64,000 nucleotides of DNA from Comamonadaceae bacterium (GCA_947475685.1 CANJNC010000004.1:1-64000); one strand, 5' to 3'. Shown: positions 43,775 through 54,171, numbered from the stretch's first letter. Translations and numbers: made by a program. Notes: a model not told the origin generated them from the sequence alone.

Positions 43775-44365
43775 ATGCAACTCACCGGCCAAATCACTAT
43801 CGATTCTCTAATGTCCCTAGAGGCATACACCAAATGGCGCAAGACCCATAAAGACGACGTCATCGCACACCGCAAGCTTAGAACCGTTGCGCTTGGGGAG
43901 TACATGACCATTCAGTTTGAGAGTGAAACCACCATTCGCTATCAAATTCAAGAAATGCTTCGCATAGAAAAGGTATTTGAAGAAGAAGGTATTTTGCAAG
44001 AAATTGAAGCTTATGCTCCTCTTGTACCTACGGGTTCCAATTGGAAAGCAACCATGATGTTGGAATATACAGATGTCAACGAAAGGAAAAGAGAGCTTTC
44101 GCGTCTGATCGGGGTGGAGGACAGACTTTTTATTGAAGTAGAGGGGCACGGGCGCGTTTATGCCATTGCTGATGAAGACATGGACCGAGAAAACGAAGAA
44201 AAGACCTCAGCCGTTCATTTTGTGCGTTTTGAATTTTCTCTTAATATGAAGCAAGCCATCAAAGCTGGTGCAGCAGTAAAAATAGGCAATGACCATACTC
44301 ATTACCCAATCCATATTGAGATTGCCGCCGACACTTTAGCCAATCTTGCCGGAGATCTCAAATAA
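43775..44365 (+). CDS. DUF3501 family protein
   Basis: A 196-residue soluble protein that matches DUF3501: ITIDSLMSLEAYTKWRKTHK, VALGEYMTIQFESETTIRYQ, EMLRIEKVFEEEGILQEIEA, YAPLVPTGSNWKATMMLEY, VEGHGRVYAIADEDMDRENE and SAVHFVRFEF. No cofactor motif is visible. It is third in the rubrerythrin-HdrD-like-DUF3501 cluster, 48 bases after the Fe-S protein. The family function is not established; conserved linkage suggests a role in peroxide or iron-sulfur redox handling. The toxin-antitoxin/tRNA accessory zone starts immediately after it. Confidence 0.88.
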   Translation: MQLTGQITIDSLMSLEAYTKWRKTHKDDVIAHRKLRTVALGEYMTIQFESETTIRYQIQEMLRIEKVFEEEGILQEIEAYAPLVPTGSNWKATMMLEYTDVNERKRELSRLIGVEDRLFIEVEGHGRVYAIADEDMDRENEEKTSAVHFVRFEFSLNMKQAIKAGAAVKIGNDHTHYPIHIEIAADTLANLAGDLK

Positions 44366-44404
44366 GCCATCCCATTTGATTAGAAAGATAGCCATTGGTT
44401 TTTA

Positions 44405-44728
44405 AGCACACAAAAAATATTGGATGGAGCTACATTAGCTGTAACTTCACTAGCTAGTCTTTGCAAATTTGTGTGGGTATTGTTCGGCTCTTATGGGATC
44501 GAGCGATTAGAAATATCCCACGCACTTAAAGCCTTAATTTCAGCAACCAATCTTGAAGTTAATCGTCCCGCAGTAGAAGCAGGAATAGCACAATTGGAAA
44601 CTGGCGGTAACTTTGCAGATGCTGTAATTGCTTATGAAGGCAAATAGCTTGATGGCGATAGTTTTATATCGCTTAATAAAAAAGCAGTTTCGCTACTAAA
44701 GAAACAAAATCAAAAAGCAAAATTGTGA
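44405..44728 (+). pseudogene. VapC-type PIN toxin remnant
   Basis: A 5'-truncated copy of the intact VapC gene at 46057-46452. It lacks the start and the first catalytic Asp segment (VDTNVLIR in the intact gene) and picks up at KILDGATLAVTSLASLC. It runs parallel through FVWVLFGSYGIERLEISHAL, LKALISATNLEVNRPAVEAG and NFADAVIAYEGK, hits an in-frame TAG at 44645-44647, then continues LDGDSFISLNKKAVSLLKKQ to a final TGA. Similarity to the intact copy is high at protein level. Like the intact copy, it is followed within a few bases by a tRNA-Arg 3'-end fragment. Confidence 0.8.
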
Positions 44729-44734
44729 TGGCAG

Positions 44735-44776
44735 TCTGCCCGGAGGGGATCAACTCCCCGACCCACAGCTTAGAAG
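44735..44776 (-). repeat. Degenerate fragment of the tRNA-Arg 3' end
   Basis: TCTGCCCGGAGGGGAT then a scrambled T-loop (CAACTCCCCG) and ACCCACAGCTTAGAAG. It matches the T-arm to anticodon region of the intact tRNA-Arg(TCT) at 46852-46928 with a few changes, and stops before the D-arm. It lies 6 bases after the stop of the VapC remnant. Confidence 0.8.
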
Positions 44777-44862
44777 AATAACATGGCGAGATTTATCCCT
44801 TTAAATTCAAAAGGCTAAAGCTACTTTTATGGAATGCGTCATTGAAATTAGTTGACGAAAAA

Positions 44863-45189
44863 TCATTCAATAAATAACTCTTGGAGTATCACCAACATTG
44901 CTGTTAAGGTTTTAGCAGATAGAGACCCCAGTTTTTTTATCAACCGAATTTGATCCACAGATCTCATCTGATCTAAAAGGATCAAGCCCTTTGTGCCCGA
45001 ATGAGTTACAGCAATCCGAAACGGCGCTAAGAACCCTTTAAAAGTCAGGGGAGCTACGATGACAGTACGGAGATTATCATTAAGCTCGTCAGGCGAAACA
45101 ACTACGCAAGGGCGTGTTTTTTGAATTTCGCTTCCAACTGTTGGGTCTAAGTTTACCTGCCAAATTTGTCCGCGCTTTACCACACCCAA
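44863..45189 (-). CDS. mazF: MazF/PemK-type endoribonuclease toxin
   Basis: A 108-residue type II toxin. MazF-fold signatures: VKRGQIWQVNLDPTVGSEIQ, KTRPCVVVSPDELNDNLRTV, IVAPLTFKG, GLILLDQMRSVDQIRL. The conserved Arg of KTRPCVVVSP and the T of the TF/LTF loop are present, and the length is normal, so it is probably active. It cleaves mRNA when free of its antitoxin. The ATG overlaps the end of the antitoxin gene by 13 bases. The module is bracketed by two tRNA-Arg 3'-end fragments, evidence of acquisition as an islet. Confidence 0.9.
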   Translation of the reverse strand: MGVVKRGQIWQVNLDPTVGSEIQKTRPCVVVSPDELNDNLRTVIVAPLTFKGFLAPFRIAVTHSGTKGLILLDQMRSVDQIRLIKKLGSLSAKTLTAMLVILQELFIE

Positions 45190-45431
45190 TCCTGATCAAC
45201 AGAATTACTAAAATCACCAATCAGCAGTTCCTCACCTTCTTGCTCAAATAAGGCCTTCGCTGCTTGCGCCCAACCCGCCCTAACCTCCTTGGCAGGTTTA
45301 CGTAAAACAATTGCACCATTTTCAAACGATAAGTCAGCAATCGCATGGTCTATTAAGCCTGCCTGCGCAAGCAATGGCTTAGGCAATACGACGCCCTTAC
45401 TGTTTCCAATGTCTCTAATTGTTATTTGCAT
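45177..45431 (-). CDS. mazE: MazE/AbrB-type antitoxin
   Basis: An 84-residue antitoxin whose N-terminal half is a swapped-hairpin AbrB DNA-binding domain: ITIRDIGNSKGVVLPKPLLAQAGL, then LSFENGAIVLRKP. The C-terminal tail (ALFEQEGEELLIGDFSNSVDQ) is acidic and would wrap around the toxin. A GGAGG ribosome site precedes the ATG. It is transcribed first, from the promoter just upstream, and overlaps the toxin gene. Confidence 0.88.
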   Translation of the reverse strand: MQITIRDIGNSKGVVLPKPLLAQAGLIDHAIADLSFENGAIVLRKPAKEVRAGWAQAAKALFEQEGEELLIGDFSNSVDQDWVW

Positions 45432-45449
45432 AACACCTCCGTTAAAACA

Positions 45450-45478
45450 ATGTTATTACACGACAACAACTGTGTCAA
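45450..45478 (-). promoter_or_regulatory. Sigma-70 promoter of the mazEF module
   Basis: On the minus strand a perfect TTGACA (45473-45478) and TAACAT (45450-45455) are 17 bases apart, about 20 bases before the antitoxin ATG. The strong match suits a constitutively transcribed, autorepressed toxin-antitoxin operon. Confidence 0.65.
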
Positions 45479-45601
45479 ATGGAAAGAGTGGCAGTGTCAG
45501 TAATTAATGAGTTGTCCGGTTTTCTAGGGGCGTAGGATGTTAGGTTTGTGGAGTTTTTATGCAGGACCACATGAGAATTTCAACCATGGGCATCAAAAAC
45601 C

Positions 45602-45675
45602 AAAAAGCGCCTGAGCGGCGCATGAATATTGGTCTGCCCGGAGGGGATCGAACCCCCGACCCACAGCGTAGAAGG
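45602..45675 (-). repeat. Near-perfect copy of the tRNA-Arg 3' end plus its terminator
   Basis: Positions 45631-45675 match the 3' end of the intact tRNA-Arg (46851-46895) with one mismatch (CAGCGTAG for CAGCTTAG) over 43 bases, including the CCA. The hairpin before it (GCGCC/GGCGC next to five A) corresponds to the terminator of the intact tRNA. It separates the MazEF islet from the AbrB/VapC islet. Bases 45480-45600, just before it, hold nothing I recognise. Confidence 0.9.
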
Positions 45676-45762
45676 GCTTATCCTTGGCTATAAAGACATG
45701 AATTTAAACACTTTTTTATAAATGGATAAAAACTGTGCAATGCCAATTATTATGGTTTGATA

Positions 45763-45784
45763 TGTAATGTAGAATCACATTACA
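45763..45784. promoter_or_regulatory. Palindromic operator of the AbrB/VapC module
   Basis: TGTAATGT and ACATTACA, perfect 8-base arms with 6 bases between, about 28 bases before the antitoxin ATG. Type II antitoxins of the AbrB class repress their own operon through such sites. Confidence 0.6.
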
Positions 45785-45811
45785 ATTGATATTCACATAA
45801 TGGAGGTTTTC

Positions 45812-46060
45812 ATGCCAGCATTAACCATCACGGCAAAGGGTCAAGTCACTTTCAGAAAAGAAATTCTTCAACACTTGGGTCTTAAGCCTGGCGAAAAAAT
45901 CCAGCTCGATTTGATTCCAAGTGGGAAAGGCATTATCCAAGCAGTAAAACCTACAGGAGGGATGAGTGACTTCATTGGCTGTCTAGCAAATAAAACCAAG
46001 AAAGTTCTCACCATAGAAGAAATTAATAAGGCCACACAAAAAGCTTGGACCAAAGAATGA
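45812..46060 (+). CDS. AbrB/VapB-type antitoxin
   Basis: About 82 residues from the ATG at 45812, which has GGAGG 5 bases upstream; an earlier in-frame ATG at 45800 lies within the ribosome site. An AbrB-type DNA-binding hairpin at the N-terminus reads LTITAKGQVTFRKEILQHLG, LKPGEKIQLDLIPSGKGIIQ. The remaining tail (FIGCLANKTKKVLTIEEINK) is the toxin-binding part. The stop codon overlaps the VapC start as ATGA, so the pair is translationally coupled. Located in the second tRNA-Arg-bounded islet. Confidence 0.88.
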   Translation: MPALTITAKGQVTFRKEILQHLGLKPGEKIQLDLIPSGKGIIQAVKPTGGMSDFIGCLANKTKKVLTIEEINKATQKAWTKE

Positions 46061-46452
46061 AAGTAACTGTAGACACGAACGTTCTCATTCGAGCAGTTAT
46101 CCGCGATGATGCCAAACAGGCGAAGAAGGCAATAAAGATTTTGGAAGAGGCAACATTTATTGTCATTACTCTCTCCAGTCTTTGTGAATTTGTATGGGTT
46201 TTATTACGCTCCTACGATATTGAAGCTTTAGATATAAGTAAGGCTCTCAAGGCTTTAATTTCCGCTACCAATGTTGAGGTTAATCGTCCTGCCGTAGAAG
46301 CTGGAATATCGCAATTGGAGGCTGGAGGAGATTTTGCAGATGCCGTTATTGCATATGAAGGCAAATGGCTTGGAGGGGAAACTTTTGTATCTTTTGATAA
46401 AAAAGCTATTTCACTTCTAAAAATGCAACGTCAGTCAGCAAAATTATTGTGA
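46057..46452 (+). CDS. vapC: VapC-type PIN-domain ribonuclease toxin
   Basis: A 131-residue PIN-domain toxin starting at the ATG at 46057. The conserved acidic residues are visible: Asp in KVTVDTNVLIRAVIRDD (N-terminus), Glu in SLCEFVWVLLRSYD and Asp in GDFADAVIAYEGKWLGG, followed by FVSFDKKAISLLKMQ. VapC toxins cleave tRNAs or rRNA with Mg2+. It overlaps its antitoxin by 4 bases. A truncated paralogue lies 1.6 kb upstream. A degraded piece of the tRNA-Arg 3' end follows right after the stop, as with the remnant copy. Confidence 0.92.
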   Translation: MKVTVDTNVLIRAVIRDDAKQAKKAIKILEEATFIVITLSSLCEFVWVLLRSYDIEALDISKALKALISATNVEVNRPAVEAGISQLEAGGDFADAVIAYEGKWLGGETFVSFDKKAISLLKMQRQSAKLL

Positions 46453-46455
46453 ATG

Positions 46456-46474
46456 TGGTATGCCCGGAAGTGAT
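46456..46474 (-). repeat. Short degraded tRNA-Arg 3'-end fragment
   Basis: TGGTATGCCCGGAAGTGAT matches TGGTCTGCCCGGAGGGGAT of the tRNA-Arg 3' end at 16 of 19 positions, 3 bases after the vapC stop. Sequence beyond it, up to about 46690, shows nothing recognisable. Confidence 0.5.
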
Positions 46475-46699
46475 AATGAGACAGCTCCAACTGAAATTGA
46501 AAAAGAGCTTTGTATCTTTACCAAGAAAGCATTTGATCTCTAAATGAATGGCTCATATGTTGAGGCACTAGTCATCTATGAGGATCTAGTGCTTAGGTTT
46601 GAAATGGCCTAGCCACTGAGATGATGACCAAGTGTCGCAATAAGATCAACCCCAATCGTAACCAAAGGCATGGCCCAGGGAGTCGTGAAAGCAACACAA

Positions 46700-46744
46700 A
46701 CCGGAATCCTTTGGTCCCAGGCTCAAGTCCTCTGTGGCCCACCA
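46700..46744 (+). pseudogene. Possible tRNA-Lys-like 3'-half relic
   Basis: The stretch CCGGAATCCTTTGGTCCCAGG, followed by CTCAAGTCCTCTGTGGCCCACCA, resembles the anticodon stem 3' side, T-arm and CCA end of a tRNA-Lys. The acceptor and T-stems are mismatched and no 5' half is found. It lies in the 398-base gap before the intact tRNA-Arg and could be a relic of another tRNA-targeting insertion. Confidence 0.3.
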
Positions 46745-46823
46745 AGAATCACTGGGTGGGATTTCCGTTATGAATTTACCCACCATCCCTACACGATGGT
46801 TTTTGGAAGTATGCTCAAAAACT

Positions 46824-46842
46824 AAAAAACGCCTGAGAGGCG
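46824..46842 (-). terminator. Terminator of tRNA-Arg
   Basis: Minus-strand stem CGCCT / AGGCG with a 3-base loop followed by six T, 9 bases past the CCA end of tRNA-Arg. Confidence 0.7.
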
Positions 46843-46851
46843 CATGAAGAT

Positions 46852-46928
46852 TGGTCTGCCCGGAGGGGATCGAACCCCCGACCCACAGCTTAGAAGGCTG
46901 TTGCTCTATCCAACTGAGCTACGGACAG
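46852..46928 (-). tRNA. tRNA-Arg(TCT)
   Basis: A complete 77-base tRNA on the minus strand with encoded CCA. The acceptor stem CTGTCCG pairs with CGGGCAG (one G-U). The D-arm is TAGCTCAGTTGGATAGAGC, the anticodon loop CTTCTAA with anticodon TCT sits in an ACAGC/GCTGT stem, and the T-arm is GGGGGTTCGATCCCCTC. It is the probable insertion target of the toxin-antitoxin islets to its left, whose borders copy its 3' end. Confidence 0.95.
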
Positions 46929-46986
46929 ATATATAAATTAGTTTCTATTATTTATCAAAGATATTTTTGGTTTAGTTTGACTCAAC

Positions 46987-47014
46987 AAAAGGGCTCCCGA
47001 AGGAGCCCTTTTTT
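46987..47014 (-). terminator. Terminator of tRNA-Pro
   Basis: Seven-base perfect stem GGGCTCC / GGAGCCC with a 4-base loop between the two tRNAs. It has TTTTG on the minus strand after the tRNA-Pro and an even better T run on the plus strand, so it could work in both directions. Confidence 0.75.
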
Positions 47015-47020
47015 CAACTT

Positions 47021-47097
<77 letters not shown>

Positions 47098-47326
47098 ATC
47101 AATTAATTGTACCCGTTATATTGGACACTGGCGGCCAAAAGTTCAATTAATTGCCAAAAATACGGGGCCTTTTAATCTAAAAACCGCCCGACCCCTGCAC
47201 TCTTGCATTTTGCTAGTAATATTTAGCGCAAAACCTTATGCAGCTAGAAGCTCACATGTGATTAATCTTGGGTCAAGAGACTTCTTCAATTAAGATACGT
47301 TTTTACCTAGATCCAAAAGACTTCGC

Positions 47327-48415
47327 ATGATGAAAATTTATTTGACCTATCCTATATCCAAGTTTTTTGACGCACCCAAATCATCTCATGGGAACCTTAT
47401 TTGTGCACTAACCATGTTTTTAGTGCTAGTTTTATCTATGCCCAACGATGCGTTGGCCGGTAAAACTTTGGATGCCATCAAACAAAGGGATCAAGTCGTA
47501 TGTGGGGTCAACACTGGACTCGCGGGCTTTGGTGCTGCAGACAGTCAAGGTAAGTGGACGGGCTTGGATATTGACATCTGTAAGGCAATCGCGAGTGCCG
47601 TTTTAGGCAATGCAGAAAAGGTAAAGTTCATCCCATTATCTGCACCTCAACGATTTACAGCCCTTCAGTCCGGTGAGATTGACATTCTTTCCAGGAATAC
47701 CACCTTCTCTCTGACTCGAGATGCATCTTTGGGATTGCATCAAACAGCTGTAACGTTCTATGACGGTCAAGGATTCATGGTTCCCGTCAAATCAAACATT
47801 AAAAGCGCCAAACAACTTAAAGGCGCTAGCGTTTGCGTTCAATCTGGCACGACGACTGAGAAAAATCTGACAGATTTCTCAAAAGCCAATAAGTTAGACA
47901 TCAAACCGATTGTTTTTGAAAAGCTAGAGGCTGCAAATGCAGCTTATTTCCTTGGCCGCTGCAAAGCTTACACCACAGATGCGTCCGGCCTTGCCTCCAT
48001 TCGTTCAAAGGAAGCAAAAGAGCCCAAAGAGCACCTCATACTGCCAGACCTCATCTCCAAAGAGCCCCTGGGACCCATGGTCAGGCGGGGAGATGACGAG
48101 TGGCTGGCCATCAGCAAATGGGTAATCTACGGACTTATTGAAGCAGAGGAATACCAAATCAACTCTAAGAACATCGAAAACCTTAAAAGCCAATCGACCG
48201 ATCCCGTGGTCATGCGGCTGATTGGCAAATCCGAAGACATGGGCAAGCTTTTAGGCCTTGATCGAGAGTGGCTTTCAAGAGCCGTTTCTCAAGTAGGTAA
48301 CTACGCAGAAATATTCGATCGCAACGTGGGTGAAAAAACACCCTTGAACTTAAAACGTGGCCTTAACGCCTTGTGGTCTCAAGGTGGTCTTCAGTACGCC
48401 ATGCCAATTCGCTAA
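47327..48415 (+). CDS. aapJ: General L-amino-acid ABC transporter, periplasmic binding protein (AapJ-like)
   Basis: A 362-residue polar amino-acid binding protein. The signal peptide (LTMFLVLVLSMPNDALA) is followed by TLDAIKQRDQVVCGVNTGLAG, TGLDIDICKAIASAVLG, RFTALQSGEIDILSRNTTFS, FYDGQGFMV and SGTTTEKNLTDFSKAN. It ends in the AapJ-specific C-terminal extension (GLDREWLSRAVSQVGNYAEI, NLKRGLNALWSQGGLQYAMP). It captures a broad range of L-amino acids in the periplasm. First gene of the aapJQMP operon; the operon follows the tRNA genes by 230 bases, where the promoter should lie. Confidence 0.93.
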   Translation: MMKIYLTYPISKFFDAPKSSHGNLICALTMFLVLVLSMPNDALAGKTLDAIKQRDQVVCGVNTGLAGFGAADSQGKWTGLDIDICKAIASAVLGNAEKVKFIPLSAPQRFTALQSGEIDILSRNTTFSLTRDASLGLHQTAVTFYDGQGFMVPVKSNIKSAKQLKGASVCVQSGTTTEKNLTDFSKANKLDIKPIVFEKLEAANAAYFLGRCKAYTTDASGLASIRSKEAKEPKEHLILPDLISKEPLGPMVRRGDDEWLAISKWVIYGLIEAEEYQINSKNIENLKSQSTDPVVMRLIGKSEDMGKLLGLDREWLSRAVSQVGNYAEIFDRNVGEKTPLNLKRGLNALWSQGGLQYAMPIR

Positions 48416-48463
48416 TTTCTCTTTTAGTGTCTAGAACAAGTTCACCCTACTCAAAAGCTCACC

Positions 48464-49543
48464 TTGAAACTTCTTGAACTTTGGCACCATAAACGCACAA
48501 GACAGCGCTTGTTCCAATGCGCAGTCGTGCTGATCTTATTGATTGTCGTGGGCTCACTTTCCTACAACACTTGGACCAACCTCAAGTCAAGAGGCATCCA
48601 GTCTGGCTTTGATTTCTTGATGGAAAATTCGGGCTTTGATATAGGAGAGCATTTCTTGATCGCCTTTGACTCTTCTGACCACTACTGGTGGGCCTTTTTA
48701 GCAGGTCTATTGAACACGCTCAAAGTATCGATGGTGGGGTTGATCTGCTCAAGCCTCCTGGGCCTAATGATCGGCATGGGACGCACGTCGCATCAAACCT
48801 TGATCCGATGGTGCTCACGTGCTTATGTGGAATGCTTAAGAAATGTGCCCTTGCTGCTGCAACTGCTGATGTGGTATGTCCTATTGATTGAATATTTACC
48901 TTCCTCAGAAACTCCTTATTCATGGTTCAATGCCATTCTTTTAAGTCAAGAAGGCCTGGCTTTACCGCAATTAATGTGGTCTTCAAACTCATCCAGCGAT
49001 TTTCTTGACATGCAGCTTTCATGGTCATGGCCCATCAGAGACATGAATGGCATCCATAGCGATCTGAATTTAAGCCCTGAATTCATTTCATTGGCCTTTG
49101 CATTGAGTTTATACACCAGTGCCTTCATTGCGGAAATCGTGAGAGCTGGGATCGAATCCGTTCACAAAGGACAAATTGAAGCTGCACAATCTATTGGCTT
49201 AAACGACTTTCAAATCAATCGCTTTGTGGTTCTACCCCAAGCAGCCCAACTCATTCGACCTCCTTTGACCAATCAATATTTAAATTTGATTAAAAACTCC
49301 TCTTTGGCTGTGGCCGTAGGCTACCCAGATGTGGTGAGTATTGCAAACACCGCATTGAATCAAACCGGACGGGCATTGGAGTGCATCTCCATCTTGATGG
49401 CCATCTATTTATCGCTCTCCCTTTTGGTCTCTTGGGGCATGAATCAATTCAAAGACGCGAGCAGCATTGCCATTCAAAAAGACAAAGAAAGACTCGAGCG
49501 CTCTAGACTCGACCCCCAAGGAACCGGTGCTCGCCATGCATGA
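48464..49543 (+). CDS. aapQ: Amino-acid ABC transporter permease (AapQ/BztB-like)
   Basis: A 359-residue inner-membrane permease. It has an N-terminal hydrophobic helix (CAVVLILLIVVGSLSYNTW), a TM-rich core with WWAFLAGLLNTLKVSMVGLI, RNVPLLLQLLMWYVLLIEYL, and the EAA-type loop FIAEIVRAGIESVHKGQIEA followed by AQSIGLNDFQINRFVVLPQA. The start appears to be TTG at 48464. The stop overlaps the next permease gene by 8 bases. It forms the channel as a heterodimer with AapM. Confidence 0.92.
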   Translation: MKLLELWHHKRTRQRLFQCAVVLILLIVVGSLSYNTWTNLKSRGIQSGFDFLMENSGFDIGEHFLIAFDSSDHYWWAFLAGLLNTLKVSMVGLICSSLLGLMIGMGRTSHQTLIRWCSRAYVECLRNVPLLLQLLMWYVLLIEYLPSSETPYSWFNAILLSQEGLALPQLMWSSNSSSDFLDMQLSWSWPIRDMNGIHSDLNLSPEFISLAFALSLYTSAFIAEIVRAGIESVHKGQIEAAQSIGLNDFQINRFVVLPQAAQLIRPPLTNQYLNLIKNSSLAVAVGYPDVVSIANTALNQTGRALECISILMAIYLSLSLLVSWGMNQFKDASSIAIQKDKERLERSRLDPQGTGARHA

Positions 49544-50714
49544 TCCCCTGCAACGCAACAAAAGCACCAAGGTGAGTACTCACTACCTTAAGTCACAAAA
49601 TCCCCCCGAAAAAATTCAAAGTTGGTCTGCTCTAATTCATTTGACTCGTCTTGAATTCAAGCAGCACCCCGTTCAAGGGGCTCTGTCCATGATCCTGTTG
49701 GTGCTTGTCATCCTAAGCGGCTTGGCCTTTTTGAATTGGGGTGTCTTCAACGCGGTCTTTATTCCCGATGAAGCCGCTTGCCAACTGGCCAGATCCACAG
49801 GTGCATGTTGGGGGATGATTGCAGAAAAGTACAGGTTGATTCTTTGGGGGCGCTTTCCGTTTGAGGAACAATGGAGGCCGCTCACATCAGTTGTATTGAT
49901 ATTGCTGACCTTGAGCTTGAGCTGTGTAGGTACGCTTTGGCGGCCTGCATACCGTCAATGGCTTTACTTGTCTTGGGTTTGGTGCGCCGCCATCTTTGAA
50001 ATTTTAATGTCAGGCACTTTTTTTAGCATCGATATCGGTTTGGGCCTTGCAAAAGTTGAAACCGATCTTTGGGGAGGACTACCCCTTACACTTCTTTTAT
50101 CAATTGTCTCTATAGCGCTTGCAACACCTTTGGGAATTTTATTGGCTCTTGCACGAACCAGTGACATGCCCATGATCAAAACCTTGGCTGTGACTTACAT
50201 TGAGTTGGTCAGAGGTGTGCCTTTGATCTCTGTCTTGTTCATGGCAAGCTTCATGTTTCCATTGCTCATGCCTGGGCTTCAATCTCCGGATGTTTTACTG
50301 CGGGTTCTAGCAGGCATTACACTTTTCTCAGCAGCCTACACTGCAGAAGTGGTGCGTGCAGGACTTTTGAGCGTGGGTGCTGGACAATTGGAAGCGGCAC
50401 AAAGCTTAGGCCTTGGTTACTGGAAAACTCAACGCTTTGTGGTCTTGCCTCAAGCATTGGCTCATGTACTACCAGGTTTGGTCAATAACTTTATTTCCAT
50501 CTTCAAAGACACCTCTTTGGTGACCATTGTGAGCTTGTATGAATTGACTGGCGCTTTGGGGTTGGCTTTAAATGGAGATGCCATTTGGCGCCCCTTTAAA
50601 CTTGAAGGATATCTTTTTATTGGCTTGATCTATTTTTGCTTTTGTTTTGCTTTGTCTCACCTCAGTCAAAATTTCAACAAACCAAGTCAAACCACTCCTA
50701 AAATGAGTGCATAA
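49536..50714 (+). CDS. aapM: Amino-acid ABC transporter permease (AapM/BztC-like)
   Basis: A 392-residue permease from the ATG at 49536, inside the end of aapQ; the frame is open further upstream but belongs to the overlap. Several hydrophobic helices occur before the BPD transport domain, which has LPLTLLLSIVSIALATPLGIL, LVRGVPLISVLFMASFMFPL and the EAA loop TAEVVRAGLLSVGAGQLEAA followed by QSLGLGYWKTQRFVVLPQAL. The second half of the AapQM heterodimer. Translationally coupled to aapQ. Confidence 0.92.
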   Translation: MHDPLQRNKSTKVSTHYLKSQNPPEKIQSWSALIHLTRLEFKQHPVQGALSMILLVLVILSGLAFLNWGVFNAVFIPDEAACQLARSTGACWGMIAEKYRLILWGRFPFEEQWRPLTSVVLILLTLSLSCVGTLWRPAYRQWLYLSWVWCAAIFEILMSGTFFSIDIGLGLAKVETDLWGGLPLTLLLSIVSIALATPLGILLALARTSDMPMIKTLAVTYIELVRGVPLISVLFMASFMFPLLMPGLQSPDVLLRVLAGITLFSAAYTAEVVRAGLLSVGAGQLEAAQSLGLGYWKTQRFVVLPQALAHVLPGLVNNFISIFKDTSLVTIVSLYELTGALGLALNGDAIWRPFKLEGYLFIGLIYFCFCFALSHLSQNFNKPSQTTPKMSA

Positions 50715-50726
50715 AAACCATCCACC

Positions 50727-51455
50727 ATGATCGAATTCAAACTTATCAATAAATGGTATGGCAACTACCATGCTCTAAGAGACATCAACCTAGAAGTCAA
50801 GGAAGGGGAACGCGTGATTGTTTGCGGCCCTTCTGGCTCAGGAAAGTCAACACTCATTCGTTGTATCAATGCCTTAGAGGACTTTCAGTCTGGCACGCTC
50901 AGGGTCAACAGCGTCTCTTTGAGTGAAGATCTGAGAAGCGTTCAATTGGTGCGTCAATCGGTTGGAATGGTATTTCAACAATTCAATCTTTTCCCTCATT
51001 TAACGGTTCTTCAAAACTTAACCCTCGCGCCAATTCAGGTCAAAAAAATGTCCCCTGAAGATGCTCGTTTTTTAGCCATGGCGCAACTTACTCGTGTTCG
51101 CATTGAAGAGCAAGCGCACAAATTCCCAGCCCAACTCTCTGGCGGTCAACAACAACGTGTCGCCATTGCCCGTACTCTTTGCATGGAGCCCAAGATCTTG
51201 CTCTTTGATGAACCCACTTCCGCCTTGGATCCTGAGATGATTCAAGAGGTGTTGGATGTCATGATCGAGCTTGCCACTCAAGGCATCACCATGATCTGCG
51301 TCACCCATGAAATGGGCTTTGCAAAGCGTGTCGCCTCCAGGATTGTTTTCATTGATCAGGGGCAAATCATGGAGGAGGCTCAACCAGAGGACTTCTTTAA
51401 CCATCCCAAACATCCTAGAACTCAAGCATTTTTAGCCAAACTTTTAGACCACTGA
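50727..51455 (+). CDS. aapP: Amino-acid ABC transporter ATPase (AapP-like)
   Basis: A 242-residue ABC ATPase. Walker [17 protein letters not shown]-loop [14 protein letters not shown], signature [16 protein letters not shown], Walker [16 protein letters not shown] and H-loop [12 protein letters not shown] are all intact. It powers the AapQM channel from the cytoplasm. Twelve bases follow the aapM stop. A short hairpin (CACTGA/TCAGTG, 51450-51467) spans the stop codon and may end the transcript weakly. Last gene of aapJQMP. Confidence 0.95.
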   Translation: MIEFKLINKWYGNYHALRDINLEVKEGERVIVCGPSGSGKSTLIRCINALEDFQSGTLRVNSVSLSEDLRSVQLVRQSVGMVFQQFNLFPHLTVLQNLTLAPIQVKKMSPEDARFLAMAQLTRVRIEEQAHKFPAQLSGGQQQRVAIARTLCMEPKILLFDEPTSALDPEMIQEVLDVMIELATQGITMICVTHEMGFAKRVASRIVFIDQGQIMEEAQPEDFFNHPKHPRTQAFLAKLLDH

Positions 51456-51479
51456 CAATGCTCAGTGTGTTTAAAATAG

Positions 51480-53923
<2,444 letters not shown>

Positions 53924-53945
53924 ATAAACCTTTTGGGGAAAAGAG

Positions 53946-53965
53946 CTCAGGTGCGAGGACCTGAG
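53946..53965 (-). promoter_or_regulatory. Inverted repeat in the phosphoesterase leader
   Basis: CTCAGGT and ACCTGAG, perfect 7-base arms with 6 bases between, 23 bases upstream of the metallophosphoesterase start. Either an operator or a leader hairpin near its ribosome site. Confidence 0.4.
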
Positions 53966-54105
53966 TCAAAACGAATAAAAATATTGTAGTCGAATTCAAA
54001 ATCCCATCAATGAATTCAGCTCTCATTCAATACCTGCAACAAGGGCCATCAAAACAATAAAAGTACCAAGAGCCCTTTTCATACCAACACATCAGGCCAC
54101 CAATC

Positions 54106-54123
54106 ATGTCACCTTTTGGTCAC
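54106..54123 (+). promoter_or_regulatory. Pho-box-like direct repeat upstream of phoD
   Basis: ATGTCAC-CTTT-TGGTCAC, two 7-base repeats at 11-base spacing, as in PhoB sites (consensus CTGTCAT-N4-CTGTCAT), 48 bases before the PhoD ATG. Matches are 5/7 and 4/7, so the site is plausible but not strong. An AT-rich -10-like stretch follows near 54140. Confidence 0.4.
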
Positions 54124-54171
54124 ATTTAAACAGTAAAGTTATAAAAATAATTACCTTCCCTTTGAAATTCC

